Source: Maniola hyperantus (taxonomy: Eukaryota; Arthropoda; Insecta; Lepidoptera; Nymphalidae). Taken from it: a DNA stretch of 64,000 bases. A program made the translations under genes and the position numbers. The stretch spans positions 3,608,501 to 3,672,500 of the forward strand of contig NC_048539.1 of NCBI RefSeq assembly GCF_902806685.2. The letters are read 5' to 3'. Positions 44,701 to 53,100 of the stretch are shown here, piece by piece (the stretch's first letter is position 1; every line of letters begins with the position of its first letter). The notes under the pieces are model-generated. The model did no database searches. It saw nothing but the letters and a program-made list of their open reading frames with translations, and was not told the DNA's origin.

Positions 44701-47003
44701 TGATTGCGATCGTGACATTGTAGCTGTCAAACAACCACGGTAGGGCCACTGGGCTCCAGGCCTGACACTGTCACCCAATACCCATACCCACGCAAAAAAT
44801 CACGTCGATCTGTTGCTGCGTTGCGACATGATTGAAGGACAAACCAACAAACTAACAAACAAACACACTTTCGCATTTATAATATGGGTAGTGATAGAAA
44901 GTAAAATTAATAGTAATCAAAATTAATTTCTTGTTGCAGGTGAAAATTTCACCGAACCGGAGTTCAATGCTGCCATGGACGTAGAAGCATATCACATAGT
45001 AGCCAACAGTGGAAACCCAGACAAACTGACCCTTATACCATTCTCTCAGATCCTAACGTACCAACTTATAAGTAAGGTAGGTGGAATATAATTTTTTTTT
45101 ATACATTATAGACTAGCGCTTGGCTGCAATCACATTTGGCAAGTGCGATGATGCAGCCTAAGACGGAGCGCGCTTGCAAAATTATAATGATAATGAGATT
45201 ATTGTGTATGTTACAGTTAAAACTCTTATCAGTCTTATCACTCTTATAATCCATATTTATTATTTGAATATAGTTTCGTCAATAGTACCTACTTTAGACT
45301 AACGGAAATAGAAAGTTTTTTTAAATTCAGATACAAGTTAGCCCTTGACTGCAATCTCACCTGGTGGTAAGTGATCATGCAGTCTAAGATGGAGACGGGC
45401 TAACCTGGAAGGGGTAAGGCAGTTTTTATTACACCCCTTTGGTTTCTATACGGCATCGTACCGAAACGCTAACTCGCTTGGCGGCACGGCTTTGCCGGTA
45501 GGTTGGTAGGGTGGACCGAAGCCTCCCACCGGCTCAGACCACAAATTAAGAAATTATACAATTCCAAACACCTGCCAGGAATCGAACCCGGGACCTCCGA
45601 CTGATAAGACACAGTGCTTACCACTGCGCCAGGGAGGTCGGATTTTTTATTATAATAAACCTTTACAAGTGCTTTTGAATCGTCAAATAAAAATTATATT
45701 CAAAACTCTGTAGGTAATGAAATAGATTAAGAAGTAGGTAGGTACATAAATTGGAGCCGACTCTACGGCCTACGCATGCCTTGTCTGTGCTAGAGTCTGT
45801 CTAACGAAAGAATTAGAGACTGGAAAAACTCGGCTATAAAAAATATCAGTATGGCAGCTCTGAAATTAGTATGACAGACCTGAAATATAACCACTGATAT
45901 AAAAATAAGTAAAAAGATATAAAAATAAGTAATTTTAAAGTATCAAATTAGGTTATTCCAGGTCTGTCATACTAATTTTGGGGCTGCCGTACCGATACCT
46001 AAATTTACCGCGCTTTTCCAGTCTTTTCTTTCGTAAGCCAGACTCTACTGTTATACTTTTCGCCAATAAAATTTGTTTACAGTTCAACCTTTAAATCATA
46101 GTGTGGTTTCACCCTATTTTGTAAATGTGTACCTTATAAAAACACTACTTCTTGTACCTAATTCTAGGAATGGAGGGAGGATGTTCTCGGGTCCATAAAA
46201 ACAAAAATAATGCAAGCTCAGAACTCCTTTGAGAGGATATCGTTCGAAAGCGATAGCTTTTGGAGCCTGCTGGACCCGTCTGCTATGGCGGTGGCTTTGA
46301 AAGAAACCGCTGTTGTGGAAGAAACTGTTTATTCACAAAACAGTATTATTTTATGCGGTAAGATTTTTACTTACTTATATACCACAGAATACTTAATAGT
46401 ACTAATATAAGAAAGCTCAGAGTCACTAAGCAGACAATGGAGAGAGCTATGCTTGGAATTTCTCTACGTAATCAAATCATAAATGAGGAGATCCGTAGGA
46501 GAACTAGAGTAACCGACATAGCTCAACGGGTTGCGAAGCTGAAGTGGCAATTCAAGGAGTATAGTAGGTATAGTACGTAATTATTATAAGGATAGTCAAG
46601 GCAATCAAAACCTATAGAGAAGTACCTCTCATTGACCTAGAATCATGAAATTTGGCAGGTAGCGATGTCTTTAACACAACTAAAGGGGAAAATCCGAAAA
46701 CCGTGAATTTGTGGTTACATCACAAAAAAAAAATTAAAAGTATTTTGTATACGATCGTACGGAACCCTTCATGTGCGAGTCTGACTCGCACTTGACCGGT
46801 TTTTTCTAGTTCACAATAGGTACCTAATGATAAAAATAACGATTATATTTTTTATGAAATTTGCAGGAGATTCAAGGGGTATAAATACAAATAATTACAC
46901 AACCAAGGAAGAGGCGAACGCACGCTTAATATACCGAGTAAATAAGGAACCATACAAACTATTCCTATACAAATTGTTCTCCTCAGATTTAGACAAGGTT
47001 TAA
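38746..47003 (+). CDS. nucleoside hydrolase-like protein 1 (IUNH family), 349 aa, 8 exons
   Basis: Exons: 38746-38828, 41143-41256, 41853-41952, 42404-42575, 43977-44093, 44940-45076, 46168-46357, 46867-47003; 1050 nt, open to TAA, all GT-AG, phases 2,2,0,1,1,0,1. Exon 1 encodes a hydrophobic N-terminus (IVLAVSIMVLVALIVLYLVF), a signal anchor or signal peptide. Exon 2 has the calcium/ribose-binding loop LIIDQDGGADDAMAIF, the family's DxDxGxDD motif. Exon 3 has VIALTTTHGNV, exon 4 YFGVDGLGD, exon 5 LGSLTNIALAI and the AAGHIYG turn, exon 6 EPEFNAAMDVEAY (the EFN ribose-contacting motif) and exon 7 LLDPSAMAVAL (the C-terminal Asp). The His before this Asp, the leaving-group acid in protozoan IU-NH, is Leu, so base specificity or mechanism may differ. 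Family enzymes hydrolyse N-ribosidic bonds of nucleosides; extracellular or membrane-bound purine/pyrimidine salvage is inferred. A tandem paralogue lies at 50140. Confidence 0.9.
38901..39146 (+). repeat. family A3 repeat
   Basis: 'actagcttatgctcgcgacttcgtccgcgtggactac' to '(GTCA)n... ccttttatatatatagatt', in intron 1 of nucleosidase 1. A SINE-3 head follows (39150-39290: 'gtgatagcctagtgttatgacg', 'cgttcgaacc'). Confidence 0.8.
39605..39945 (-). repeat. tRNA-derived SINE, family C
   Basis: Full-length copy; the minus-strand head has TGGCGCAGAG and GGTTC(C/G)GATTCC-like boxes, and the body matches 7408-7740. Confidence 0.75.
39950..40203 (-). repeat. tRNA-derived SINE-3
   Basis: Minus-strand head 'ggtgatagcttagtggtaaagac' and 'ggttcgatcccgggcacg', then the body with 'aggcatgcaggttagc... 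cgataaat'. The RTE-like insertion lies 43 bp to its right. Confidence 0.75.
40247..41093 (-). mobile_element. RTE-like LINE, 5'-truncated, with 12-bp target-site duplication
   Basis: CTGTAATCAACC occurs at 40235-40246 and again at 41094-41105, directly flanking the element. The minus-strand 3' end is 'ggtgaggaagaa'. The 5' end is truncated inside the reverse transcriptase. It lies in intron 1 of nucleosidase 1, only 49 bp from exon 2. Confidence 0.9.
40269..41093 (-). pseudogene. RTE-like reverse-transcriptase fragment
   Basis: The frame opens at the truncation point with QGSALSPYLFVLIMAAL and has the catalytic box MLFADDIVLVGE. Then come a thumb region (SNFRYLSLLF), LYGLECWAVK, LRWMCGVTRMDKIRTEYIRG and the typical basic end KKRRGRPKNKW. 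It is a broken copy because the endonuclease and most of the palm/fingers are missing. The frame that remains has no stop or shift, which suggests recent insertion. Confidence 0.85.
41975..42182 (-). repeat. tRNA-derived SINE-C, head missing
   Basis: Body from 'acaagttagcccttgactgcaatctcacctggtggtaagtgatgatgcaatctaag' to 'ccgaagcctcccaccaga'; a 10-bp local duplication 'ctggaggctgga' breaks it. Confidence 0.7.
42194..42393 (+). repeat. family B repeat, 5' half, abutting a splice acceptor
   Basis: 'agggttccgtaccgcaaaaggaaaaacggaaccc' to 'ggggaaaaatctgaaaacc', then TTTTTTCTAG, the acceptor of exon 4 of nucleosidase 1. The repeat ends 10 bp before the exon. Confidence 0.8.
42600..43020 (+). repeat. 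family B repeat ending in a hairpin
   Basis: 'ttagggtactgcacctcaaaacg' to 'ggtgcgcgaacctgactcgcacttgg'. Its last 28 bases are inverted-duplicated (42993-43020 and 43025-43052) around a TTTT loop. Confidence 0.85.
43295..43725 (-). repeat. RTE-like LINE 3' coding fragment
   Basis: Minus-strand frames give TQRAMERAMLGVSLRDQIRN, then RTDDI-like and CRRRKTVACGSPYKRP blocks broken by shifts, and a (GATGAT)n tail at 43305-43320. The upstream block recurs on the plus strand at 46410-46565. Confidence 0.75.
43745..43895 (-). repeat. tRNA-derived SINE-2
   Basis: 'ctccaactaagcgtcaggcttgtgctaggagtaggtacgacaatagtgcaacgggcggggtt' and 'gtcgacctttcggttttcagttcactcctttaccggttgagctattgaggctct', the reverse of a tRNA-like head. 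It lies in intron 4, ending 82 bp before exon 5 of nucleosidase 1. Confidence 0.7.
44106..44895. repeat. family A2 cluster with duplicated CCAAT-rich insert
   Basis: An inverted A2 start (44106-44230), a plus-strand A2 head (44475-44580) and A2 end (44760-44895) surround two copies of the insert 'aaacctgcatcaatcattattacaatctc... gattgcgatcgtgacattgtagctgtcaaacaacc' (about 44225-44405 and 44575-44745). The insert also occurs at 17430-17600. Most of intron 5 of nucleosidase 1 is made of it. Confidence 0.7.
45316..45640 (-). repeat. tRNA-derived SINE, family C
   Basis: Minus-strand head 'gacctccctggcgcagtggtaagcactgtg' with box A TGGCGCAGTGG and box B GGTTCGATTCC, full body; in intron 6 of nucleosidase 1. 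A shorter relative starts at 45105. Confidence 0.8.
46410..46565 (+). repeat. RTE-like LINE coding fragment
   Basis: Plus-strand frame KLRVTKQTMERAMLGISLRN..., EEIRRRTRVTDIAQRV: same block as minus-strand 43580-43725. It begins about 50 bp after exon 7 of nucleosidase 1. Confidence 0.7.
46620..46808 (+). repeat. family B repeat with internal deletion
   Basis: The left part ('cattgacctagaatcatgaaatttggcaggtag') joins directly to the right end ('acggaacccttcatgtgcgagtctgactcgcacttgaccggtttttt'). Confidence 0.75.
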
Positions 47004-47026
47004 TACTGGCGCCAACTCTGTTTTCT

Positions 47027-47295
47027 TTCTCTAAACTTTTACAGTATTTGCATATTTTTCATTTTATTATTGCTAAGAAAAGGACAGAACGTAAATTTTA
47101 TATTTACAGACTCTAAATTTTAGTGCACGCTAAAATAATAATACGGTCGGGACTGACTGCTAAATTACGAGGTTTGACAGCTCTAAATTAAATTTAAAAC
47201 TGTCAAAGTGTGTCTGTCCCTTTCATATTACATTAGTAAGAAGAGGATGTGAATACTCTAAAATGTAGGTGTGCTCAGAATCAGTACCACTGTAT
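47027..47295. repeat. MITE-like repeat, family K
   Basis: 'tggcgccaactctgttttctttctcta' at the left and 'gtgtgctcagaatcagtacca' at the right form imperfect inverted ends; other copies are 48432-48720 (inverted) and 60039-60312. The 3' UTR and polyA signal of nucleosidase 1 overlap or follow it. Confidence 0.65.
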
Positions 47296-47360
47296 ACGTA
47301 TTTAAATAACAGACTGAACAAATTATGAGAGTAGGTACATACATTACATACTGTGAAATG

Positions 47361-47370
47361 AATAAATAAA
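47361..47370 (+). terminator. polyadenylation signal of nucleosidase gene 1
   Basis: AATAAATAAA, two overlapping hexamers about 360 bases after the stop. Confidence 0.5.
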
Positions 47371-47528
47371 ATTTTGAATTGAAATTAATGCTAATTTTTA
47401 TTTTTATTCTTGTGGCGTAGCATTCATTAACATTATTTTATTCATTAACATTAACAGTTCCCACGGGATTTTTGAAAACCCTAAATCCACGTGGAGTCGT
47501 GGGCATCATATTCTAGTCCTTTATATAA

Positions 47529-47755
47529 TACTAGCTGATGCCTGCGACTTCGTCCGCGTGGATTTACATTCTTCAAAATCCCGCGGGTACTTTTTGATTT
47601 TCCGGGATAAAAAGTAGCCTATGTCCTTCCCCGGGATGCAAGCTATCTCTGTACCAAATTTCGTCAAAATCGGTTGAACGGTTGAGCCGTGAAAAGCTAG
47701 CAGACAGACAGACAGACAGAGACACTTTCGCATTTATATTTATTAGTATGGATTA
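47529..47755 (+). repeat. family A1 repeat
   Basis: 'actagctgatgcctgcgacttcgtccgcgtgga' to 'atttatatttattagtatggat', full length. Confidence 0.8.
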
Positions 47756-48431
47756 AACAATTTAGTTTTAGAATGCTGTTTTGGGATTCCGTTATTAATT
47801 TTATTACATTATATATCTAGTTTCTACTAAAATGAATAACTTATTGCTCATTAATATTATTATGCTTTGTTTATCGATAATATAGGACTGAACAAATTCA
47901 TAATATTATAATAATTTTTACAAAATTTAGCACGTTATTTTAAAATTTGACAAATTTAAAATATAAAATTTTTCATATCCAACATGTTCGTTTCTCTCAT
48001 AAGTTATTCTGGTTTATAGCATAACGGAGTTTAACCCAATAATATTTTAAATAATATTTAAGCCCTTAATAATGTATGAACATAATACAAAATCTATTAT
48101 TCTATAGAATTGTTCGTTATTATTCTGAGAGAAACCCTCAGTTTTCATTTCACCCTTCGTGTAAGTATACATACGTACAATTCGGTATCTATTTATATAT
48201 TCGTACGTTCTTCGGAGCAGTCTAATGCCGGCACGGCACACTCGTGACGCATCGCACTTCGCTAAGGAACCGAAACATCGTGCTCAGTCTGCATACTTTG
48301 TTAAAAATAAGCTTATTTTTACTTTTTATAACATAAAAAAGTGCATCTGTAATGCAATGTGAAAGGTATGTAGGCTATTCTGTAATTTTGTCCATATTTT
48401 ATAGGCAGTTTAGCGAGTGTGTAGATGTACA

Positions 48432-48720
48432 GGCACCGATTCTAAGCACAACCAAATATTAGAGTATTCGCACCCTCTTCTTACTATTGTAATATGAAAA
48501 GGACAGAAGCAGTTTGACATTTCTAAATTTAATTATTAGATGGTAAAACGCGTGATTCTAGCACGCAGTCGCGAACCTACTGTTTAAATTTGTATTGTGC
48601 ACTAAAATTTAGTCTTTAAATGTGAAAGTCATGTTCCGTTCCTTTTTTAGCATTGTTAAAAAGAAAAGGATGCAGATACTCTAAATTTAGTTTAGAGTAA
48701 GACAAAGGAATCGGTGCCAC
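48432..48720. repeat. family K repeat, inverted copy
   Basis: Starts 'caggcaccgattctaagcaca' and ends 'agacaaaggaatcggtgcc': GGCACCGATTC is inverted at the two ends, consistent with a terminal-inverted-repeat element. Confidence 0.7.
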
Positions 48721-49077
48721 GTGTATGTTAGGCAGGCATTGATCTAACCTATGTAGGGAAGTTGTTATCAATACCGGCTGTACGATAAAACAAAGAACAA
48801 TGCGCTATCGTAATTTAGTTGCTATATTAAAATAGATATTTGTTAGTGTCGTTAGTTCGTTTAAAATGTAGGTCAGTGATAGATAAAAATTCATTATAAA
48901 TTGCTTATGTACCTACTATCTCTCTGCAGATGAAGTCGCGGGCAAAAGATAGTTAATGTAGACAACGTTTAGGTACTGTTCGTAACATAGCAATCCAGTA
49001 GATAATAGTTTATTTTATCGACGTAATAATATAAGGACGCTTCTATTTTTGTTGTCTAATTCATAAAAGTAAATCGT

Positions 49078-49390
49078 CATCATCATTATTATGACCAACC
49101 CATTGCCGACTCACTACTGAAACCTCTCGGAATGAGAAGGGCTTAAGCTATAGTCCGCCATGTTGGCCCAGTGCAGATTAGCAGCCTTCATAAAACTTTG
49201 ACAATTATAAAGAACTCTCAGGCATGCAGGTTTTGTCACAATGTTTTCTTCACCGTTAAAGTAAGTGATACTTAATTGCCTAAAATACACATACTTATTT
49301 CCGTAAAATTAGAGGTGCATAGCCGGGATCGAACACCCTACTTCCTGAATAGGAGGGCAAAATCTTAACCACTAAGCTATCACCTCGTTT
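49078..49390 (-). repeat. tRNA-derived SINE-3, full length
   Basis: Minus-strand head 'ggtgatagcttagtggttaagat' with 'gttcgatcccgg', then body to the (ATC)n-like 3' end near 49078. Confidence 0.75.
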
Positions 49391-49735
49391 AAAGTAAATA
49401 CCAACATCCTTAATAATTTGACAATGTTTGCAAGGAGAATGCATTATGCAAAGACACTTTTGTTGCATTAAACAAGGTCAGCTGTGTTCGCGACAATCAT
49501 AAGCCTCACATGATAAAGAACTTGTTTTTGTCTATTTATATTTCAAGGTAATATTGTGTCACATACTAATTATCTATGTTATCCACAATATCATTAAATA
49601 AAGTACTCTTTTTCCTATACTAAACGATTTAAATCTACCTATTACTTTATTTATTTTCAAGTTACTCGCACTATGTGAACACTCCATCGTTTATCTTTCG
49701 AACAGAGTGATCTTATTCTTATCCCTACTCCCTAC

Positions 49736-50070
49736 CAGTGGTGTAGCTACCTAGGGGCAAGGCGGGGCAGTGCCCCGGGGTCCTGAAGGGGGCCCTCGAA
49801 TCCTTACCAGAAAATCTCGAACGAATTAAACTTTTGAAAATTTCTCCCATTTTCAAAATAAATATGACAGGTTGCAACCTGACTTTAATCATGGCAACTC
49901 AGTTGACAGAAATTCGAAAGTCACTAAGGAATACCCCTTAATTCTTTCTCTGAATGTATTTGTATAGATATTTAATATTTTTACTTGATAAAACCTAACC
50001 AGTTTCGATAGAAATGGGGCCCCATTTTTTGATTTGCCCCAGGGCCCTTGGTTACCTAGCTACGCCACTG
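49736..50070. mobile_element. hAT-type MITE with 8-bp target-site duplication
   Basis: CTCCCTAC is at 49728-49735 and 50071-50078. The ends are inverted: CAGTGGTGTAGCTACCTAGG and the complement of CCTAGCTACGCCACTG region. GGGCCC-rich subterminal arms fold back. The 8-bp duplication and CAGTGG(C/T)GTAGC ends are typical of hAT non-autonomous elements. No coding capacity. Confidence 0.9.
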
Positions 50071-50139
50071 CTCCCTACTAGTTTATCGTGATAAGCAGTT
50101 GTGATTGTGTATCACATTCTAAGCAAACCGCGACCAAAA

Positions 50140-53100
50140 TGAATGTGTTGTGTGTGCTTTCTGTGATTCTGTGCTTAATTTCTGTGTCTTTGGATATTTG
50201 TAGTTGTGAAACGTAAGTTTCCTTTGTACCTAAAATCCATAATATCTATCTACTAAGTAGTTTCTATAATTACTATACAACATAATGTATTATTTTTATT
50301 TATTTTTCAAGTTACCGTACGAGGAGACTATAGATACGTATGTCGTATAGTCTCGTTCTTAGGGTTCCGTACATCAAAAGGAAAAAGGAACCCTTATAGG
50401 ATCACTTTGTTGTCTGTCTGTCCGTTGTGTCTGTCAAGAAAACCTATAGCCTATAGGGTACTTCCCGTTGACCTAGAATCATGAAATTTAGTAAGTAGGT
50501 AGGTCTTATAGCACAAGTAAAGGAATTAATCCTGAGTAAAGGAATAAAAACTGTGAATTTGTGTTTAGGTACATCACATAAAAATTGAAATGTGTTCATG
50601 AATAAATATTAGGATTTTCTATTCTCCAAGTAAGATAACTATACCAAGTGGGGTATCTCTATAATCTGACGTCATAAAAGATTTTTGCTTGTAGGTAGAC
50701 TTTTAAAATCTTAATTCTATTTTCAAAGTAAGATAACTATACCAAGTGGGGTATCTCTATAATCTGACGTCATAAAAGATTTTTGCTTGTAGGTAGACTT
50801 TTAAAATCTTAATTCTATTTTCAAAGTAAGATAACTATACCAAGTGGGGTATCTCTATAATCTGACGTCATAAAAGATTTTTGCTTGTAGGTAGACTTTT
50901 AAAATCTTAATTCTATTTTCAAAGTAAGATAACTATACCAAGTGGGGTATCTCTATAATCTGACGTCATAAAAAATTTTTGCTTGTAGGTAGACTTTTAA
51001 AATCTCAATTAGGTAAGTAAGAAGTTATGTAAAATTTGATTTACGAAAAATGTATGGTCTACTTTTTCAGGGATACGTCGCCCAAAATAATTATAGACAA
51101 TGACGCGGGCGGAGACGATGCTATGGCAATATTTTTAGCATTGTTGTACGAAAAGCACTATAACGGGTAAGTGACATATTTTCTACTATTAAAATATTTT
51201 AAAATAACTATTAAAAAATTTTAGCGTTTAAACTATCGTAAGTGATTTCCATTATTATAATATTATACTAGCTGATGCGTCCGCGTGGAATTATGTTTTT
51301 TAAAAATCCCGAGGGAACTGTTTGATTTTCCGGGATAAAAGTAGCCTATGTCACTCTCCAGGTTTTTATCTATACCCATACAAAAAATCACGTTAATACG
51401 TTGCACCGTTGCGACGTGATTGAAGGACAAACCAACAAACCAACAAACAAACACACTTTCGCATTTATAATAAGTGTACCCAGAAGTTAAACAGTTCTTT
51501 GAAAAAATTAACAAAATTCTTTAATTTTGTTTTTCAGATCAAAATTAATCGGTTTAACGACAGGAAATGGAAACACGAATGAAGACAACGTTTGTAGAAA
51601 CAACCAGCGAATACTTAAAGTTGCAAAAAGGCAAGATGTAAGTTGTTCAAAAAAATCGTATTTCGCATAAAACAACGGGCACCAAAATTACGTCGGATGC
51701 ATTGGCCTAATGTTGGTATCTTTACTGGGACCATCCTATCCTAATACTATTATTATAAATGCGAAAGTCTGTTTGTTTGTTGGTTTTCCTTCAATTACAC
51801 TAGAACAGAGCTAAACAGTCGACGTTATTTTTCCTAGTTAAAGACTTGAAGAGCGACATATACCTCTTTTTATCCTGGTTCATAAAAACCTTAATCTTTA
51901 TTACATAACCAGTACATGACTATTACTGCCAATTTAAAATGCGCGCGGTACACAAATTGTAATCCAAATCCAAATTTCATGTTTTATTACTTAACTATTT
52001 TTGATAAAAAATAAAATAATTATTCTATTTAACAAAATAAAATAATTTTCAGGTTCCAATATACAGAGGTAGCAAAGAATCCATGGTTATAACTCCTGAT
52101 GCTGGAGACTATTATGGAAAAGATGGTTTGGGCGACTCCGACGAAGTGGTCTCCGGTCTAGTTGAACCGAAAGAGCTTGGTGCAGTCTCCGCATTAATAG
52201 AATTATCGAAAACTCATGAAGGTAACTTAAACCTGCGCAGTGGGTGAAGTATCGATTTATTTTAGTACTAGATGATGCCCGCGACTTCGTTTGCGTGGAT
52301 TTAGGTTTTTTAAATCCCATGGGAACTCTTTAATTTTCCGGGAGAAAAAGTAGCCTATGTTCTTCCCCGGGATATTAGGTATCAAATTTCATCAAAATCG
52401 GTTGAATGGTTGGGCCGTAAAAAGCTAGCAGACAGACAGCCAGACAGACAGATACACTTTCACATTTATAATATTAGTATGGAGTATGGATTTAGGCCTT
52501 AGTCCGTCACGCCACTGATGGCCAAGTGCCACCCAAGTGCGGATTGGAAGACTTCAGACACGTTTGAGAACATTATGGAGAACTCTCAGACGAGCAGGTT
52601 TCCTCGTAATGTTTTCCTTAACCGTTCAAGCATCTGATATTTTAATTGCGTGGGTTTCAAACGCCCATGCAGAGTTATGGAACTCCAAAAAATTGTGGTG
52701 CGTATCCAGGATCGAACCTACGACCTCCCGCATAGGAGGTAGACATCTTAAACATGACTAGGCTTGACTAGACTATCACGGGAACTTAATATAACTTAAT
52801 CTATATAAAAGGTAAAGCTGACTGACTGATTGACTGACTGACTGCCTGACTGACTGATCTATCAACGCACAGCTCTACTGGTCGGATCGGGATGAAATTT
52901 GACATGTAGACAGCCGCTATAAAAGCATTTTTGGAAATTCAACCCCTTTAGTAGTAAAATAGGGGTTTGAAATTTATGTAGTCCACGCGGACGAAGTCGC
53001 GGGAATAAGCTAGTTAGTGATACATTAATAATCTAACTTGACTTACTTTTCAGGTCAACTAACTGTGATAACGCTTGGAGCACTCACGAATGTTGCGATG

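Noticed and set aside
46210..46410. Separate 66-codon gene
   Set aside because: It is exon 7 of nucleosidase gene 1 running on into intron sequence after the GTAAGA donor.
50631..51008. CRISPR-like regular repeats
   Set aside because: Units are 98-bp head-to-tail copies without distinct spacers, in an animal intron; an ordinary tandem array.
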